Shown: positions 31,390-40,951, counted from the first letter of the stretch. The stretch is 64,000 nt of DNA from Nocardioides sp. CFH 31398 (GCF_022436705.1 NZ_JAKUHT010000026.1:1-64000), one strand, 5' to 3'. Numbers and translations: made by a program. The notes: generated from the letters alone by a model not told the origin.

Positions 31390-31633
31390 CGGTCGGTGGT
31401 CCTCCGGTCGGTGTCGTGGTCGTGTCACCACCGTGACGGACCGATCAGTGAGAACCGTGGGACGCGGCAGTGAGATTTCTGTGAGCCCTTTGTGCGCTGG
31501 TGCGCTCAGGGAGTCCGGTAGGGGACCGAGCCACGACCGGCGGCGATGCTCCCGACCGGTGGTGCTCCCGACCAACGGGAGCGGAGTCCTCCGGGACCGA
31601 TGAGTTCTCGCGCAGCGGGCGGTCGACCGGGGC

Positions 31634-32512
31634 ATGACCACCCGCACCGTCGCCGTCCCCGGCGCGACCCTGACCTACGACGTCCACGGCGAGCTCGCCC
31701 CGGGCGTCACGCCGCTCGTCCTGGCGGCCTCGCCCATGGACGCCTCCGGGTTCGAGACCCTCCGTTCGCACTTCACCGACCGCGTCGTGGTCACCTACGA
31801 CCCCCGCAACACGGGCCGCAGCGTCCGCGACGAGCCGACGGCGGGCGTCAGCCCCGAGGAGCACGCCGACGACCTCCACGCCGTGCTCGCCGACCTCGGG
31901 TCGGGGCCGGTCGACCTGTTCGGGTCCAGCGGGGGAGCGGTGAACGGGCTGCACCTCGTCGCGCGCCACCCGGACGACGTGCGCCTACTCGTGGCCCACG
32001 AGCCGCCCGCGGCCAACGTCCTGGGCGACGAGGCCGAGGTCGCGGCCGTGTGCGACGACATGGTCGCCACGTACGACGCCCACGGGGTCGGGCCGGCGAT
32101 GGCGAAGTTCATCGCCTTCGTCATGCACCGGGGGCCCACACCGCCCGACCACCTCGAGCAGCCCGCCCCCGAGCCCGCGGCGTTCGGCCTGCCCACCGAG
32201 GACGACGGGAGCCGCAACGACCCGTTGATGAGCAACCTGCGTGGCGGCAACGTCCACCGCGGCCTGCCCGACGTGGAGGCGGTGTCCCGGGCCGCGACGC
32301 GGGTCGTGGTCGCGGTGGGCGAGGAGTCCGGTGGTCCGGACGACGGGGAGATGCCCGCCCGCGCGGCGTACGGCGTCGCCGCGGCCCTCGGTCAGGAGGT
32401 CGTCGTGTTCCCCAGCCACCACGCCGGCTTCCTGGGCGGCGAGTTCGGCCAGACCGGTGAGCCGGAGGCGTTCGCGGTCCGCCTGCGCGACGTCCTGGAG
32501 CGGGCCGGCTGA
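31634..32512 (+). CDS. Alpha/beta-fold hydrolase
   Basis: A 292-aa protein with the nucleophile elbow FGSSGGAVNG, an oxyanion region near LVLAASPMDASG, and a late His in PSHHAGF as probable catalytic residues. The acidic member is not certain. The fold covers esterases, haloperoxidase-like and other hydrolases, so the substrate is open. The 244-bp gap upstream holds a small hairpin (GCTCCCG/CGGGAGC at 31564-31582) and an AT-richer promoter-like stretch near 31440-31490. It ends 11 bp before the convergent gene at 32524. Confidence 0.85.
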   Translation: MTTRTVAVPGATLTYDVHGELAPGVTPLVLAASPMDASGFETLRSHFTDRVVVTYDPRNTGRSVRDEPTAGVSPEEHADDLHAVLADLGSGPVDLFGSSGGAVNGLHLVARHPDDVRLLVAHEPPAANVLGDEAEVAAVCDDMVATYDAHGVGPAMAKFIAFVMHRGPTPPDHLEQPAPEPAAFGLPTEDDGSRNDPLMSNLRGGNVHRGLPDVEAVSRAATRVVVAVGEESGGPDDGEMPARAAYGVAAALGQEVVVFPSHHAGFLGGEFGQTGEPEAFAVRLRDVLERAG

Positions 32513-32523
32513 GCGGGCGACCC

Positions 32524-33588
32524 TCAGCGGTGCGCGGCGTCGAGCGTCTCCAGACGCACGAACCGCGCGCCGTGGTGGTCGACGGGCCCCGGCAGCCGCA
32601 CCGTCGCGGGGTCGCCCGGGTGCGACAGCAGGAGCAGCGCGTACGGCCCCGCGTCGCGGGCGCCGGTGGCGCTGAGCCGCTCGACGACGTCCGCGACGCG
32701 GTCGTCACCGTCGGCGCGCAGCTGGGCGGCGTACGAGCCGGTGAGCGCGAGCATCGGCACCCGCAGCTCGATCCGCGGCAGCACGGCCATCAGCCGGCCG
32801 TCCCGCTCGAAGGCCACGTGGGTCACCTCGGGGTCGGGCACGTCGGCCGGCGCGCAGACCAGGACGTTCAGGTCCAGGTACTCCCGCCACGCGGCCCGCG
32901 CGGGGACGACCGCGACGTCCGCGCCCGCGGGGCGCATCGACGGACGACGCAGGCCCAGGTCGAGCGGGCTGATGTCCTCGAGGTCCAGCTCCAGACCGAC
33001 CGGATCGGGGTCCGGCAGCGGCGTCGGGGTCGGCACCGGCTCGAGGCTCGGCGGCTCCACCACGATCGGCGGCCCCTCGTCGAGCAGGTGCTCGGCCTCG
33101 TAGAGCGCCACCAGCTCCTGCAGCAGCAACCGCGAGGAGGGGTCGAGCGGACGCAGGTGGTCCTCGAGCACCGAGACGATCGCCTTCGTCAGCCACGCGA
33201 ACGACGTCCACGCGATCCGGGGCCGCACCGACTCGGGCACGCCGTCCGGCGCCGCCAGCCAGGTCGGTGCCGGTGGGTCGTTCGAGATCACGAAGACCCA
33301 CGAGCGCGGACCCAGGTCACGGGCGACGGCGCGGATGCGGTCACGCGCGGCCCCGTCGACGCCGTACGCCCCGGGTCGGGTCGAGACCTCCAGCCACCAG
33401 TCGAGGTCGGCCCGCAGCCGAGGCACCGGCCCGCCCAGGTCGAGCGAGACGCCCGGCAGGCCGGCGTCGAGACCCGCGGCCTCGTGCAGCACGTCCCGCA
33501 CGAGGGCAGGGTCGAGCCGCGCGATCACGGCAAGTGTCGCGTGGACGGCGCGGTCTTCTCCCGCGCCGCCGAACAACGGCATGGTCAT
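32524..33588 (-). CDS. Hypothetical protein, possibly an inactive PD-(D/E)XK nuclease-like fold
   Basis: A 354-aa protein from ATG 33588 (ATG 33582 also possible). I recognise no characterised family. Residues about 10-110 follow a layout seen in PD-(D/E)XK-like proteins: helix with DPALVRDVLHEA, a strand with RADLDWWLEVSTR, then WVFVIS. If that comparison holds, the expected E-X-K is E-V-S, so the active site would be lost. Later segments are FAWLTKAIVSVLEDHL, a Pro-rich linker near residue 190 and a C-terminal domain of unknown type. Confidence 0.6.
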   Translation of the reverse strand: MTMPLFGGAGEDRAVHATLAVIARLDPALVRDVLHEAAGLDAGLPGVSLDLGGPVPRLRADLDWWLEVSTRPGAYGVDGAARDRIRAVARDLGPRSWVFVISNDPPAPTWLAAPDGVPESVRPRIAWTSFAWLTKAIVSVLEDHLRPLDPSSRLLLQELVALYEAEHLLDEGPPIVVEPPSLEPVPTPTPLPDPDPVGLELDLEDISPLDLGLRRPSMRPAGADVAVVPARAAWREYLDLNVLVCAPADVPDPEVTHVAFERDGRLMAVLPRIELRVPMLALTGSYAAQLRADGDDRVADVVERLSATGARDAGPYALLLLSHPGDPATVRLPGPVDHHGARFVRLETLDAAHR

Positions 33589-33744
33589 GTCACGGCACCC
33601 CCCGGGCCGTTCGTCGCCGTGCCCCACCCCCCGGTTCGGGCGCGACGACGTGTCGTGCGCGAGCTGCCCCCCGGCAACCCGTCCTCCCATTGAACTAGGC
33701 AGGACCCGAAAGGTCACGGTCTCCGACCGCTTCCGCACAGGCTT

Positions 33745-33750
33745 TACCCT
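33745..33750 (+). promoter_or_regulatory. Candidate -10 box of hemerythrin gene (leaderless)
   Basis: TACCCT, then 6 bp, then the GTG at 33757. Confidence 0.5.
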
Positions 33751-33756
33751 GGCGAC

Positions 33757-34323
33757 GTGGTGGAGGAGGCGACGGTCCCGCTCCCGGACTGGGACGAGAC
33801 GACCCGCCCGACCACCTCGGCGTACGACGAGGTCGGCGCCGACGAGCGGACCGCGGGGGAGCACCTGCGGGCCATCCACGACATGTACCGCCAGGGCCTG
33901 GCCCAGGTGGCCCACGTCCTCGACCAGGTCGTCGACGGCGCCGCCGGCATCGGGGAGGCCCGCGAGGCCGTGCAGCAGCTCGGGCTGCGGACGGCGGTCG
34001 AGCGGGCGGGCTCGTTCTGCGGTCAGCTGTGCCGCGCCGTCGAGACCCACCACCGCATCGAGGACGCCTACCTCTACCCGGCGCTGCGGATCGCGGACGG
34101 CGGGCTCGGGCCGGTGCTGGACCGGCTCGACGACGAGCACGTCGTCGTCCACGAGCTGCTGGTGCGTCTCGACGCGACCCTGGTCGCCGTCGCGCGCGAC
34201 CCCGGCCGCGTCGACGTGCTGCTGGCCGAGTTCACCCACCTGCGGCGGCTGCTGGAGTCGCACTTCGTCTACGAGGAGGACCAGATCGGCGGGGCGCTCG
34301 GCGTCCACCGGATCACGGTCTGA
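33757..34323 (+). CDS. Hemerythrin HHE domain protein
   Basis: A 188-aa protein with the spaced His/Glu ligands of an HHE four-helix bundle: HLRAIHDMY, THHRIEDAYLYPAL, DDEHVVVHELL and SHFVYEEDQ. Such proteins bind a di-iron centre and are linked to oxygen, nitric oxide or iron sensing. No partner domain is present. GTG 33757 is supported by the -10 box; it may be a leaderless mRNA. Confidence 0.85.
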   Translation: MVEEATVPLPDWDETTRPTTSAYDEVGADERTAGEHLRAIHDMYRQGLAQVAHVLDQVVDGAAGIGEAREAVQQLGLRTAVERAGSFCGQLCRAVETHHRIEDAYLYPALRIADGGLGPVLDRLDDEHVVVHELLVRLDATLVAVARDPGRVDVLLAEFTHLRRLLESHFVYEEDQIGGALGVHRITV

Positions 34324-34381
34324 GCACGACCCGGCCGGCCCGCGACTGCGCGTCGCGCGACGGGGTAGCGGTGCACGGGAG

Positions 34382-34412
34382 TAGCGTCCCGACGGATGTG
34401 AACGCTGTCACT
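34382..34412 (+). promoter_or_regulatory. Promoter and possible CRP-family site upstream of symporter
   Basis: TAGCGT at 34382-34387 could be a -10 box. TGTGAACGCTGTCACT at 34397-34412 matches the CRP/GlxR consensus TGTGA-N6-TCACA at 9 of 10 positions. If this -10 is right, the site lies just after the transcription start, which suggests repression. Confidence 0.4.
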
Positions 34413-34426
34413 GCTCGGGAGGTCTG

Positions 34427-36097
34427 ATGGACGAGGCGTTGCGGCTCGACGCGAACTGGGTCGACTACCTGCTGGTCGCCCTCTACTTCGCCTTCGTGCT
34501 GGGCATCGGCCTGGCCGCCCGCCGCCAGGTGTCCACCAGCCTCGACTTCTTCCTCTCCGGCCGCAGCCTGCCCGCCTGGGTCACGGGTCTCGCCTTCGTC
34601 TCCGCCAACCTCGGCGCCGTCGAGATCGTGGGCATGAGCGCCAACGGCGCGAACTACGGCATCGCCACGATGCACTACTTCTGGGTCGGCGCCGTCCCGG
34701 CGATGCTGTTCCTGGCCATCGTGATGATGCCGTTCTACTACGGCTCGAAGGTCCGCAGCGTCCCCGAGTTCATGCGCCGCCGCTTCGGCACCGGCGCGCA
34801 CCTGGTCAACGCGATCTCGTTCGCCGTGGCGCAGCTGCTGATCGCCGGCATCAACCTGTTCCTGCTCGCCACCGTCGTCGAGGTGCTGCTGGGCTGGTCG
34901 CTGATCGTCTCGCTGGTGGTCGCCGCGCTCGTCGTCCTCACCTACACGGCGCTCGGCGGGTTGTCGGCCGCGATCTACAACGAGGTCCTGCAGTTCTTCG
35001 TCATCGTCGCCGCGCTGCTGCCGCTCACGCTGGTCGGCCTGCACAAGGTGGGCGGCTGGGACGGCCTGACCGCCGCCGTCTCCGACAGCCCGGGCGGCGC
35101 CGAGCAGCTGTCGAGCTGGCCCGGCACCGCGCTGACCGGCTTCGACTCGCCGGTGCTGTCGGTGATCGGGATCGTGCTGGGCCTCGGGTTCGTGCTCTCG
35201 TTCGGCTACTGGACGACGAACTTCGTCGAGGTGCAGCGCGCCATGGCCGCGGACTCCATGGCCTCGGCGCAGTCCACCCCGGTGATCGGCGCCTTCCCGA
35301 AGATGTTCGTGCCGTTCATCGTCGTCATCCCCGGCATGATCGCGGCGGTCCTGGTGCAGGAGATCGCGACCGAGAAGGCGGCCGGCGGCGAGCCGGCGTA
35401 CAACGACTCGATCCTCTACCTGATCCGCGACCTGCTGCCGAACGGCATGCTCGGTGTCGCGATCGCCGGCCTGCTGGCGTCGTTCATGGCGGGCATGGCG
35501 GCCAACATCTCGGCCTTCAACACGGTCTTCAGCTACGACCTGTGGCAGCAGTACGTGAAGAAGGACGAGCCGGACGAGTACTACACGCGGGTGGGCCGGC
35601 TGGCCACGGTCGGCGCCACGGTCATCGCGATCGGCACCGCCGGCATCGCGTCGTCGTACTCGAACATCATGGACTACCTCCAGACCCTGTTCGGGTTCTT
35701 CAACGCCCCGCTGTTCGCCACGTTCATCCTCGGCATGTTCTGGAAGCGGATGACCGCGACGGCGGGCTGGGTCGGCCTCGTCGCCGGCACGGCGTCCGCG
35801 ATCGGGATCTGGGTGCTCTCGGGCGACGTGCTCGGCGTCGTCCCGCTGGCCGGTCAGGGCGCGGCGTTCGTCGCGGCCGGCGTCGCGTTCGCCGTCGACA
35901 TCGTGGTCAGCGTCGCGGTGTCGATGGTCACCCGGCCGCGCGAGTACGCCGAGCTCAAGGGCCTCGTCTGGTCGGAGACGCCGCGCGAGACGTTCCGCGA
36001 CGAGAACGCCGAGGTCCTGCCCTGGTTCCGCCAGCCCACGAAGCTGGCCGGGATCGCACTGGTCATGGTCATCGCCCTCAACCTGCTGTTCCTCTGA
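34427..36097 (+). CDS. Sodium:solute symporter family transporter
   Basis: A 556-aa integral membrane protein with about 13-14 hydrophobic helices and the family blocks LDFFLSGRSLPAWVTGL, TYTALGGLSAAIYNEVLQ and GLLASFMAGMAANISAFNTV. The substrate cannot be assigned; sugars, monocarboxylates and similar solutes are possible. A GGGAGG ribosome site lies 4 bp upstream of the ATG. The gene is followed after 11 bp by a small membrane protein, an arrangement common for this family. Confidence 0.9.
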   Translation: MDEALRLDANWVDYLLVALYFAFVLGIGLAARRQVSTSLDFFLSGRSLPAWVTGLAFVSANLGAVEIVGMSANGANYGIATMHYFWVGAVPAMLFLAIVMMPFYYGSKVRSVPEFMRRRFGTGAHLVNAISFAVAQLLIAGINLFLLATVVEVLLGWSLIVSLVVAALVVLTYTALGGLSAAIYNEVLQFFVIVAALLPLTLVGLHKVGGWDGLTAAVSDSPGGAEQLSSWPGTALTGFDSPVLSVIGIVLGLGFVLSFGYWTTNFVEVQRAMAADSMASAQSTPVIGAFPKMFVPFIVVIPGMIAAVLVQEIATEKAAGGEPAYNDSILYLIRDLLPNGMLGVAIAGLLASFMAGMAANISAFNTVFSYDLWQQYVKKDEPDEYYTRVGRLATVGATVIAIGTAGIASSYSNIMDYLQTLFGFFNAPLFATFILGMFWKRMTATAGWVGLVAGTASAIGIWVLSGDVLGVVPLAGQGAAFVAAGVAFAVDIVVSVAVSMVTRPREYAELKGLVWSETPRETFRDENAEVLPWFRQPTKLAGIALVMVIALNLLFL

Positions 36098-36108
36098 GAG
36101 GGGACGAG

Positions 36109-36378
36109 ATGAGCGACAAGAAGACGACGCCCCCCGCCACGAAGACGGCACGGGCGTTCGACGTCCGGACCTTCATCGCCGCCCTGATCGGGCTGTACGG
36201 CGTGATCCTCCTGCTGACCGCCTTCTTCGGGACCTCCGAGGAGGACCTCGCGAAGGCGGACGGCCTCAACGTGAACCTCTGGACGGGCCTCGGCCTGCTC
36301 GCCTTCGCCATCGCCTTCCAGGCGTGGGCGATGCTGCGGCCGGTCCGTGTGCCGCCGCGCCCGGACGACGACGGCTGA
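36109..36378 (+). CDS. Small two-helix membrane protein, partner of the symporter
   Basis: An 89-aa protein with a hydrophilic N-terminus and two membrane helices (FIAALIGLYGVILLLTAFF and LWTGLGLLAFAIAFQAW). An AGAGGGGAC site precedes the ATG at 36109. Adjacency suggests an accessory subunit; no direct functional evidence. Confidence 0.8.
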   Translation: MSDKKTTPPATKTARAFDVRTFIAALIGLYGVILLLTAFFGTSEEDLAKADGLNVNLWTGLGLLAFAIAFQAWAMLRPVRVPPRPDDDG

Positions 36379-36434
36379 GCCCCGCGTCGCTCCGGGCCCC
36401 TCGACCTCCGGTCGGGCCGGCCCGCCCCGTCGGC

Positions 36435-36440
36435 TAGCAT
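36435..36440 (+). promoter_or_regulatory. Candidate -10 box of leuS transcript
   Basis: TAGCAT, then GGCGGT, then the GTG of the leader peptide at 36447. The 6-bp spacing would make the leader peptide's mRNA leaderless. Confidence 0.55.
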
Positions 36441-36446
36441 GGCGGT

Positions 36447-36473
36447 GTGAACGGTCGCCTGCTCCTTCCCTAG
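36447..36473 (+). CDS. leuS leader peptide (M-N-G-R-L-L-L-P)
   Basis: An 8-codon ORF GTG AAC GGT CGC CTG CTC CTT CCC TAG with three consecutive leucine codons. The stop codon abuts hairpin 1 of the attenuator. CTT is a rare codon in this GC-rich DNA, so slow leucyl-tRNA supply should stall a ribosome here. The ATG at 36439 opens only M-A-V and is ignored. Confidence 0.75.
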   Translation: MNGRLLLP

Positions 36474-36521
36474 CCGCGTCGAGAACCGACGCGGCCGCCC
36501 CTCCGTGCGAGGGGCTTTTTT
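36474..36521 (+). promoter_or_regulatory. Transcription attenuator of leuS
   Basis: Hairpin 1: CCGCGTCG (36474-36481), loop AGAAC, CGACGCGG (36487-36494). Terminator: GCCCCTC (36497-36503), loop CGTGC, GAGGGGC (36509-36515), then six T (36516-36521). An alternative pairing of 36487-36494 with 36503-36509 would disrupt the terminator. A ribosome stalled on the Leu codons would cover the left arm of hairpin 1 and favour that antiterminator, so low charged tRNA-Leu would raise leuS expression. Confidence 0.75.
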
Positions 36522-36564
36522 GTGCCCGGAGGCCAGGAGCAGACCCATCGGTGAGGAGAGCGTG

Positions 36565-39051
36565 ATGAGCAGCGAGCAGCACCCGGCGCGGGACGGCGCC
36601 CCGGAGGCCGCGACGTACGACGTCGCCGCCGTCGAGGCCGCCTGGCAGCAGCGGTGGGCGGAGCTCGACCTCTTCACCGCGGACGACGCCAGCGAGAAGC
36701 CGAAGAAGTACGCGCTGACGATGTTCCCCTACCCCTCGGGGGACCTGCACATCGGTCACGCCGAGGTGTTCGCGCTGCACGACGTCATCGCCCGCTACTG
36801 GCGCTTCCGCGGCTACGAGGTCCTGAACCCGATGGGCTGGGACTCCTTCGGGCTGCCCGCCGAGAACGCCGCGATCCGGCGTGACGAGCACCCCGCGACC
36901 TACACCTACGCCAACATCGAGACCCAGTTCTCGGCGATGCAGCGCTACGGGCTGAGCTTCGACTGGACCCGCCGGCTGCACACCTCCGACCCGGAGTACT
37001 ACCGCTGGACCCAGTGGCTGTTCCTGCAGTTCCGTGAGCGGGGGCTGGCCTACCGCAAGAACAGCCCGGTCAACTGGTGCCCGCAGGACCAGACGGTGCT
37101 GGCCAACGAGCAGGTGCTGGCGGACGGCACCTGCGAGCGCTGCGGCGCCGAGGTCACCAAGCGTGAGCTGACGCAGTGGTACTTCCGGACGACCGAGTAC
37201 GCCCAGGAGCTGTACGACTGCCTGGACGACCTGCAGTCCACCTGGATCGGCAAGGTCGTCAACGCCCAGCGCAACTGGATCGGCCGCTCCGAGGGCGCCC
37301 ACGTGCGCTTCGACGTCGAGGGCCACGAGCCCCTCACCGTGTTCACCACGCGGCCCGACACGCTGTGGGGCGCCACGTTCATGGTCGTCGCGGCCGACGC
37401 GAGGCTCGCCGCCGACCTGGTGAGCGAGGAGCAGCGCGACTCGCTGGAGGCGTACGTCGCCGAGGTCCGCAAGGCCTCCGACATCGACCGGCTGGCCACC
37501 GACCGCCCCAAGTCGGGCGTGTTCCTCGGCGTCCACGCGACGAACCCGGTCACCGGCGAGCAGATCCCGGTCTGGGCCTCCGACTACGTGCTGGCCGACT
37601 ACGGCACCGGCGCGATCATGGCCGTGCCCGCGCACGACCAGCGCGACCTGGACTTCGCCCGGGCCTTCGACCTGCCCGTGCGGCGGGTGGTCGACACGGG
37701 TGAGCCGGACCCGGCCGAGAGCGGCGTCGCGACCACCGGCGACGGCGCCTACGTCGACTCCGGGCCGCTGGTGGGGGTCGCGGACAAGGCCGAGGGCGTC
37801 CGCCGCGCCATCGAGCTGCTCGAGGCCGACGGGCGGGGGACGGGCACGGTCAACTTCCGCCTGCGCGACTGGCTGCTGAGCCGCCAGCGCTACTGGGGCG
37901 CCCCGATCCCTGTCGTCCACTGCCCGGTCGACGGGGAGGTCGCCGTCCCGGACGACCAGCTGCCCGTCGAGCTGCCCGAGCTGCGCGGCGCCGACCTGAA
38001 GCCGAAGGGGACCTCGCCGCTGGGCGCGGCCCGCGAGTGGGTCGAGACCACCTGCCCCACCTGCGGCGGTCCGGCCGAGCGGGACACGGACACGATGGAC
38101 ACGTTCGTCGACTCGTCCTGGTACTTCTTCCGCTACCTGTCGCCCCACGACACCACCCAGGCGTTCGACCCGGAGCTCGCCAGGCGCTGGGGCCCGATCG
38201 ACCTCTACATCGGTGGTGACGAGCACGCCGTCCTGCACCTGCTGTACGCGCGCTTCTTCACCAAGGTGCTGCGCGACATGGGCGTCATCGAGTGGGACGA
38301 GCCGTTCTCGGCGTACCTGTCGCAGGGCAAGGTCATCAACGACGGCCGCAAGATGAGCAAGTCGCTGGGCAACGGCGTCGACCTGGGGGCGCAGCTCCAG
38401 GAGTTCGGCGTGGACGCCGTCCGCCTAACGCTGGTGTTCGCCAGCCCGCCGGAGGACAACATCGACTGGGCCCGGGTCTCCCCGGCGGGGTCGCTGAAGT
38501 TCCTGCAGCGCGCCTGGCGGCTGGCGCACGACGTCACCTCCGAGCCGGGGGTCGACCCGACCACCGGCGACGCCGCGCTGCGCGCCGCGACGCACCGCAC
38601 GGTGCACGAGGTCGAGCAGCTGGTGGAGTCCTACCGCTTCAACGTGGTCGTCGCCCGGGTGATGGAGCTGGTCAACGCGACCAGGAAGGCCATCGACTCC
38701 GGCTGCGGGTCCGCCGACCCGGCGGTCCGGGAGGCCGCCGAGGCGGTCGCGGTCATGCTGTCGCTGGTCACGCCGTACGTCGCCGAGGAGATGTGGTCGG
38801 TCCTGGGCCACGGCCCGTCGGTGGTCCGTGCGACGTGGCCCGTGGTCGACGAGGCGCTGCTGGTGCAGGAGTCGGTGACGGCCGTCGTCCAGGTGAAGGG
38901 CAAGGTCCGCGCCCGCCTCGAGGTGTCGCCGGACATCTCGGAGAGCGACCTGGAGGCCGCGGCCCTGGCCGAGATCGCCGACCTGCTGGCCGGCCAGACG
39001 GTCCGGAAGGTCATCGTGCGGGCGCCCAAGCTCGTCAACGTGGTGGTCTGA
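36565..39051 (+). CDS. leuS: Leucyl-tRNA synthetase
   Basis: An 828-aa class I synthetase that charges tRNA-Leu. The HIGH motif is His62-His65 ([13 protein letters not shown]) and the KMSKS motif Lys596-Ser600 ([11 protein letters not shown]). The editing domain lies between, with [11 protein letters not shown] and [19 protein letters not shown] 36565 follows GAGGAGAG at 5 bp; the longer open frame upstream runs through the attenuator and is not coding. Probably controlled by the attenuator at 36447-36521. Confidence 0.97.
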   Translation: MSSEQHPARDGAPEAATYDVAAVEAAWQQRWAELDLFTADDASEKPKKYALTMFPYPSGDLHIGHAEVFALHDVIARYWRFRGYEVLNPMGWDSFGLPAENAAIRRDEHPATYTYANIETQFSAMQRYGLSFDWTRRLHTSDPEYYRWTQWLFLQFRERGLAYRKNSPVNWCPQDQTVLANEQVLADGTCERCGAEVTKRELTQWYFRTTEYAQELYDCLDDLQSTWIGKVVNAQRNWIGRSEGAHVRFDVEGHEPLTVFTTRPDTLWGATFMVVAADARLAADLVSEEQRDSLEAYVAEVRKASDIDRLATDRPKSGVFLGVHATNPVTGEQIPVWASDYVLADYGTGAIMAVPAHDQRDLDFARAFDLPVRRVVDTGEPDPAESGVATTGDGAYVDSGPLVGVADKAEGVRRAIELLEADGRGTGTVNFRLRDWLLSRQRYWGAPIPVVHCPVDGEVAVPDDQLPVELPELRGADLKPKGTSPLGAAREWVETTCPTCGGPAERDTDTMDTFVDSSWYFFRYLSPHDTTQAFDPELARRWGPIDLYIGGDEHAVLHLLYARFFTKVLRDMGVIEWDEPFSAYLSQGKVINDGRKMSKSLGNGVDLGAQLQEFGVDAVRLTLVFASPPEDNIDWARVSPAGSLKFLQRAWRLAHDVTSEPGVDPTTGDAALRAATHRTVHEVEQLVESYRFNVVVARVMELVNATRKAIDSGCGSADPAVREAAEAVAVMLSLVTPYVAEEMWSVLGHGPSVVRATWPVVDEALLVQESVTAVVQVKGKVRARLEVSPDISESDLEAAALAEIADLLAGQTVRKVIVRAPKLVNVVV

Positions 39052-39136
39052 GGCTCACCGTCCGGGCGGCGGAGCCGGGCACGGGGGTTCACCCTTCCGT
39101 CGCCCGGTGGTCGCCTGCGCGTGCTGGAGTCGGCGC

Positions 39137-40825
39137 GTGCAGACATCTCGGAGAACCATCCTGTCCGCGGGCGCCGTCACCGGTGGTGCCCTCCTCGTTG
39201 GCGGGGCCGCTGTCTCGAACGCCGCGCCGTCGGCCGCCGATCCGCTGGACCGTCGTCCCACCGCCGCGTCCGCGCGGCTGCGCGCCGACCCGTTCACCCT
39301 CGGCGTCGCCTCGGGAGACCCGGCCCCCGACGGCTTCGTCGTCTGGACCCGCCTCGCGCCCGACCCGACGGCCGCCGACGGCCTGGGCGGGATGCCGTCG
39401 TCCCGCTACCGCGTCCGGTTCCAGGTCTCGACGGGCCCGCGGTTCCGCGGCCGCGAGGTCGTCAAGCGGGGTGAGGTCACCGCCGGGCCCGAGACGGCCC
39501 ACGCCGTCCACGTCGAGCTCCACGGCCTCGAGCCCGGCCGACCGTACTTCTACCGCTTCTCGGTGCAGGGCTGGACGTCGCCGGTCGGCCGCACCCGGAC
39601 CGCTCCGCGTCCGACCGCGCTGACGCCCCTGGCGATGGCCTTCACGTCGTGCTCGAACTATCCGGTCGGCTACTTCACGGCCTACCGGCACCTCGCCGAG
39701 GAGGACCCGGACCTCGTCCTGCACCTCGGGGACTACCAGTACGAGGGGGCCCAGGCGACCAACGCGCTCGGCCGGCCCCACCTCGGGCCGGAGACCACCA
39801 CCCTGGCCGGCTACCGCCAGCGCCACGCGCAGTACAAGACCGACCCCGACCTGCAGGCCGCGCACGCGGTCGCGCCCTGGCTGGTGGTCTGGGACGACCA
39901 CGAGCTGGACAACAACTGGGCCGGTGACTCCTCGGAGAAGCCCGCCGAGCAGGGCGGCTTCGCCGCCCGCAAGGCCGCGGCCTTCCGTGCCTACTACGAG
40001 AACATGCCGCTGCGCCGGACCTCCGTGCCGCGGGGCACCGACCTCCAGCTGTTCCGCCGGGTCCAGTGGGGCGCGCTGGCGACCTTCCACATGCTCGACA
40101 CCCGGCAGTACCGCGACGACCAGGCGTGCGGCGACGGCTACAAGGACTGCCCGGAGGCCACCGACCCGTCGCGGACGCTGACCGGCGCCGAGCAGGAGCA
40201 GTGGCTGCTCGACGGCTTCGCCGCGTCGACGGCCCGCTGGGACCTGCTGGGCCAGCAGGTGTTCTTCGGCCGCCGCGACAACGACCCCGGCGCCGCACGG
40301 ACCGTCTCGATGGATGCCTGGGACGGCTACGCCGCCTCCCGCGACCGCGTCGTCAACGGCTGGGTGGACGCCGGGGTCCGCAACCCCGTCGTCCTCACCG
40401 GCGACGTGCACGCCCACTGGGCCTCCGAGGTGCTCGCCGACTTCGACGACGCGGACTCCGAGATCCTGGGCTCGGAGCTCATCAGCTCGTCCATCACCTC
40501 CGGCGGTGACGGCTACGACGAGCCCGACGGGCGGCACCCCTGGGCGGACTGGAACCCCAACCTGGAGTTCTGGACCAACCTGCGCGGCTACGTCTCGACG
40601 ACGATCACCCGCGACTCGCTGACCGCGGACTTCCGCTGCGTGCCCCGGGTGACGACGCCGGACTCCGACGTCTTCACCCGCCGCCGCTACGTCATCGAGG
40701 ACGGCGTCCGCGGCCTCCAGCTGGCGCTCGACAACCCCCAGCCGTCGGGGTCGTTCTCCGCACGGTCGCTGCCCAGCGACGCCCAGATCATCCGCGACAC
40801 CATCCGGGAGGAGACCGGCTACTGA
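39137..40825 (+). CDS. phoD: Alkaline phosphatase D family protein, Tat-exported
   Basis: A 562-aa protein from GTG 39137, which places the Tat motif (TSRRTILSAGAV) at the N-terminus; GTG 39107 is an alternative. PhoD enzymes are calcium- and iron-dependent phosphomonoesterases/diesterases active outside the cell. Metal-site motifs visible are SCSNYPVGYF, LHLGDYQYE, WDDHELDNNW and LTGDVHAHWASE. A second, distinct PhoD-like gene is at 49797-51383. Confidence 0.9.
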   Translation: MQTSRRTILSAGAVTGGALLVGGAAVSNAAPSAADPLDRRPTAASARLRADPFTLGVASGDPAPDGFVVWTRLAPDPTAADGLGGMPSSRYRVRFQVSTGPRFRGREVVKRGEVTAGPETAHAVHVELHGLEPGRPYFYRFSVQGWTSPVGRTRTAPRPTALTPLAMAFTSCSNYPVGYFTAYRHLAEEDPDLVLHLGDYQYEGAQATNALGRPHLGPETTTLAGYRQRHAQYKTDPDLQAAHAVAPWLVVWDDHELDNNWAGDSSEKPAEQGGFAARKAAAFRAYYENMPLRRTSVPRGTDLQLFRRVQWGALATFHMLDTRQYRDDQACGDGYKDCPEATDPSRTLTGAEQEQWLLDGFAASTARWDLLGQQVFFGRRDNDPGAARTVSMDAWDGYAASRDRVVNGWVDAGVRNPVVLTGDVHAHWASEVLADFDDADSEILGSELISSSITSGGDGYDEPDGRHPWADWNPNLEFWTNLRGYVSTTITRDSLTADFRCVPRVTTPDSDVFTRRRYVIEDGVRGLQLALDNPQPSGSFSARSLPSDAQIIRDTIREETGY

Positions 40826-40855
40826 GCGGCACCGGGCCCGGTCGGGTGACGACGG

Positions 40856-40877
40856 CCGGATGCTCCTCGAGCACCGG
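40856..40877 (+). terminator. Weak hairpin after phoD
   Basis: TGCTC-CTC-GAGCA (40861-40873) within CCGG arms, one mismatch. Possible terminator. Confidence 0.35.
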
Positions 40878-40938
40878 TCACGGCCACCCGGCGGCTGGTC
40901 GACCACCATCCGTCGGGCTGAGGCGGCTCCCGGTGTCC

Positions 40939-40944
40939 TAGGGT
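40939..40944 (+). promoter_or_regulatory. Candidate -10 box of degV gene (leaderless)
   Basis: TAGGGT, then 7 bp, then ATG 40952. This favours ATG 40952 over the upstream in-frame GTG 40943, which would overlap the box. Confidence 0.55.
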
Positions 40945-40951
40945 GCGCGGC

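Noticed and set aside
36439-36450. ATG at 36439 as leader peptide start
   Set aside because: It opens only M-A-V before a stop and carries no Leu codons; the overlapping GTG ORF fits the attenuator.
36379-36564. T-box riboswitch upstream of leuS
   Set aside because: No T-box consensus was seen, and a Leu-rich leader peptide with terminator explains the region.
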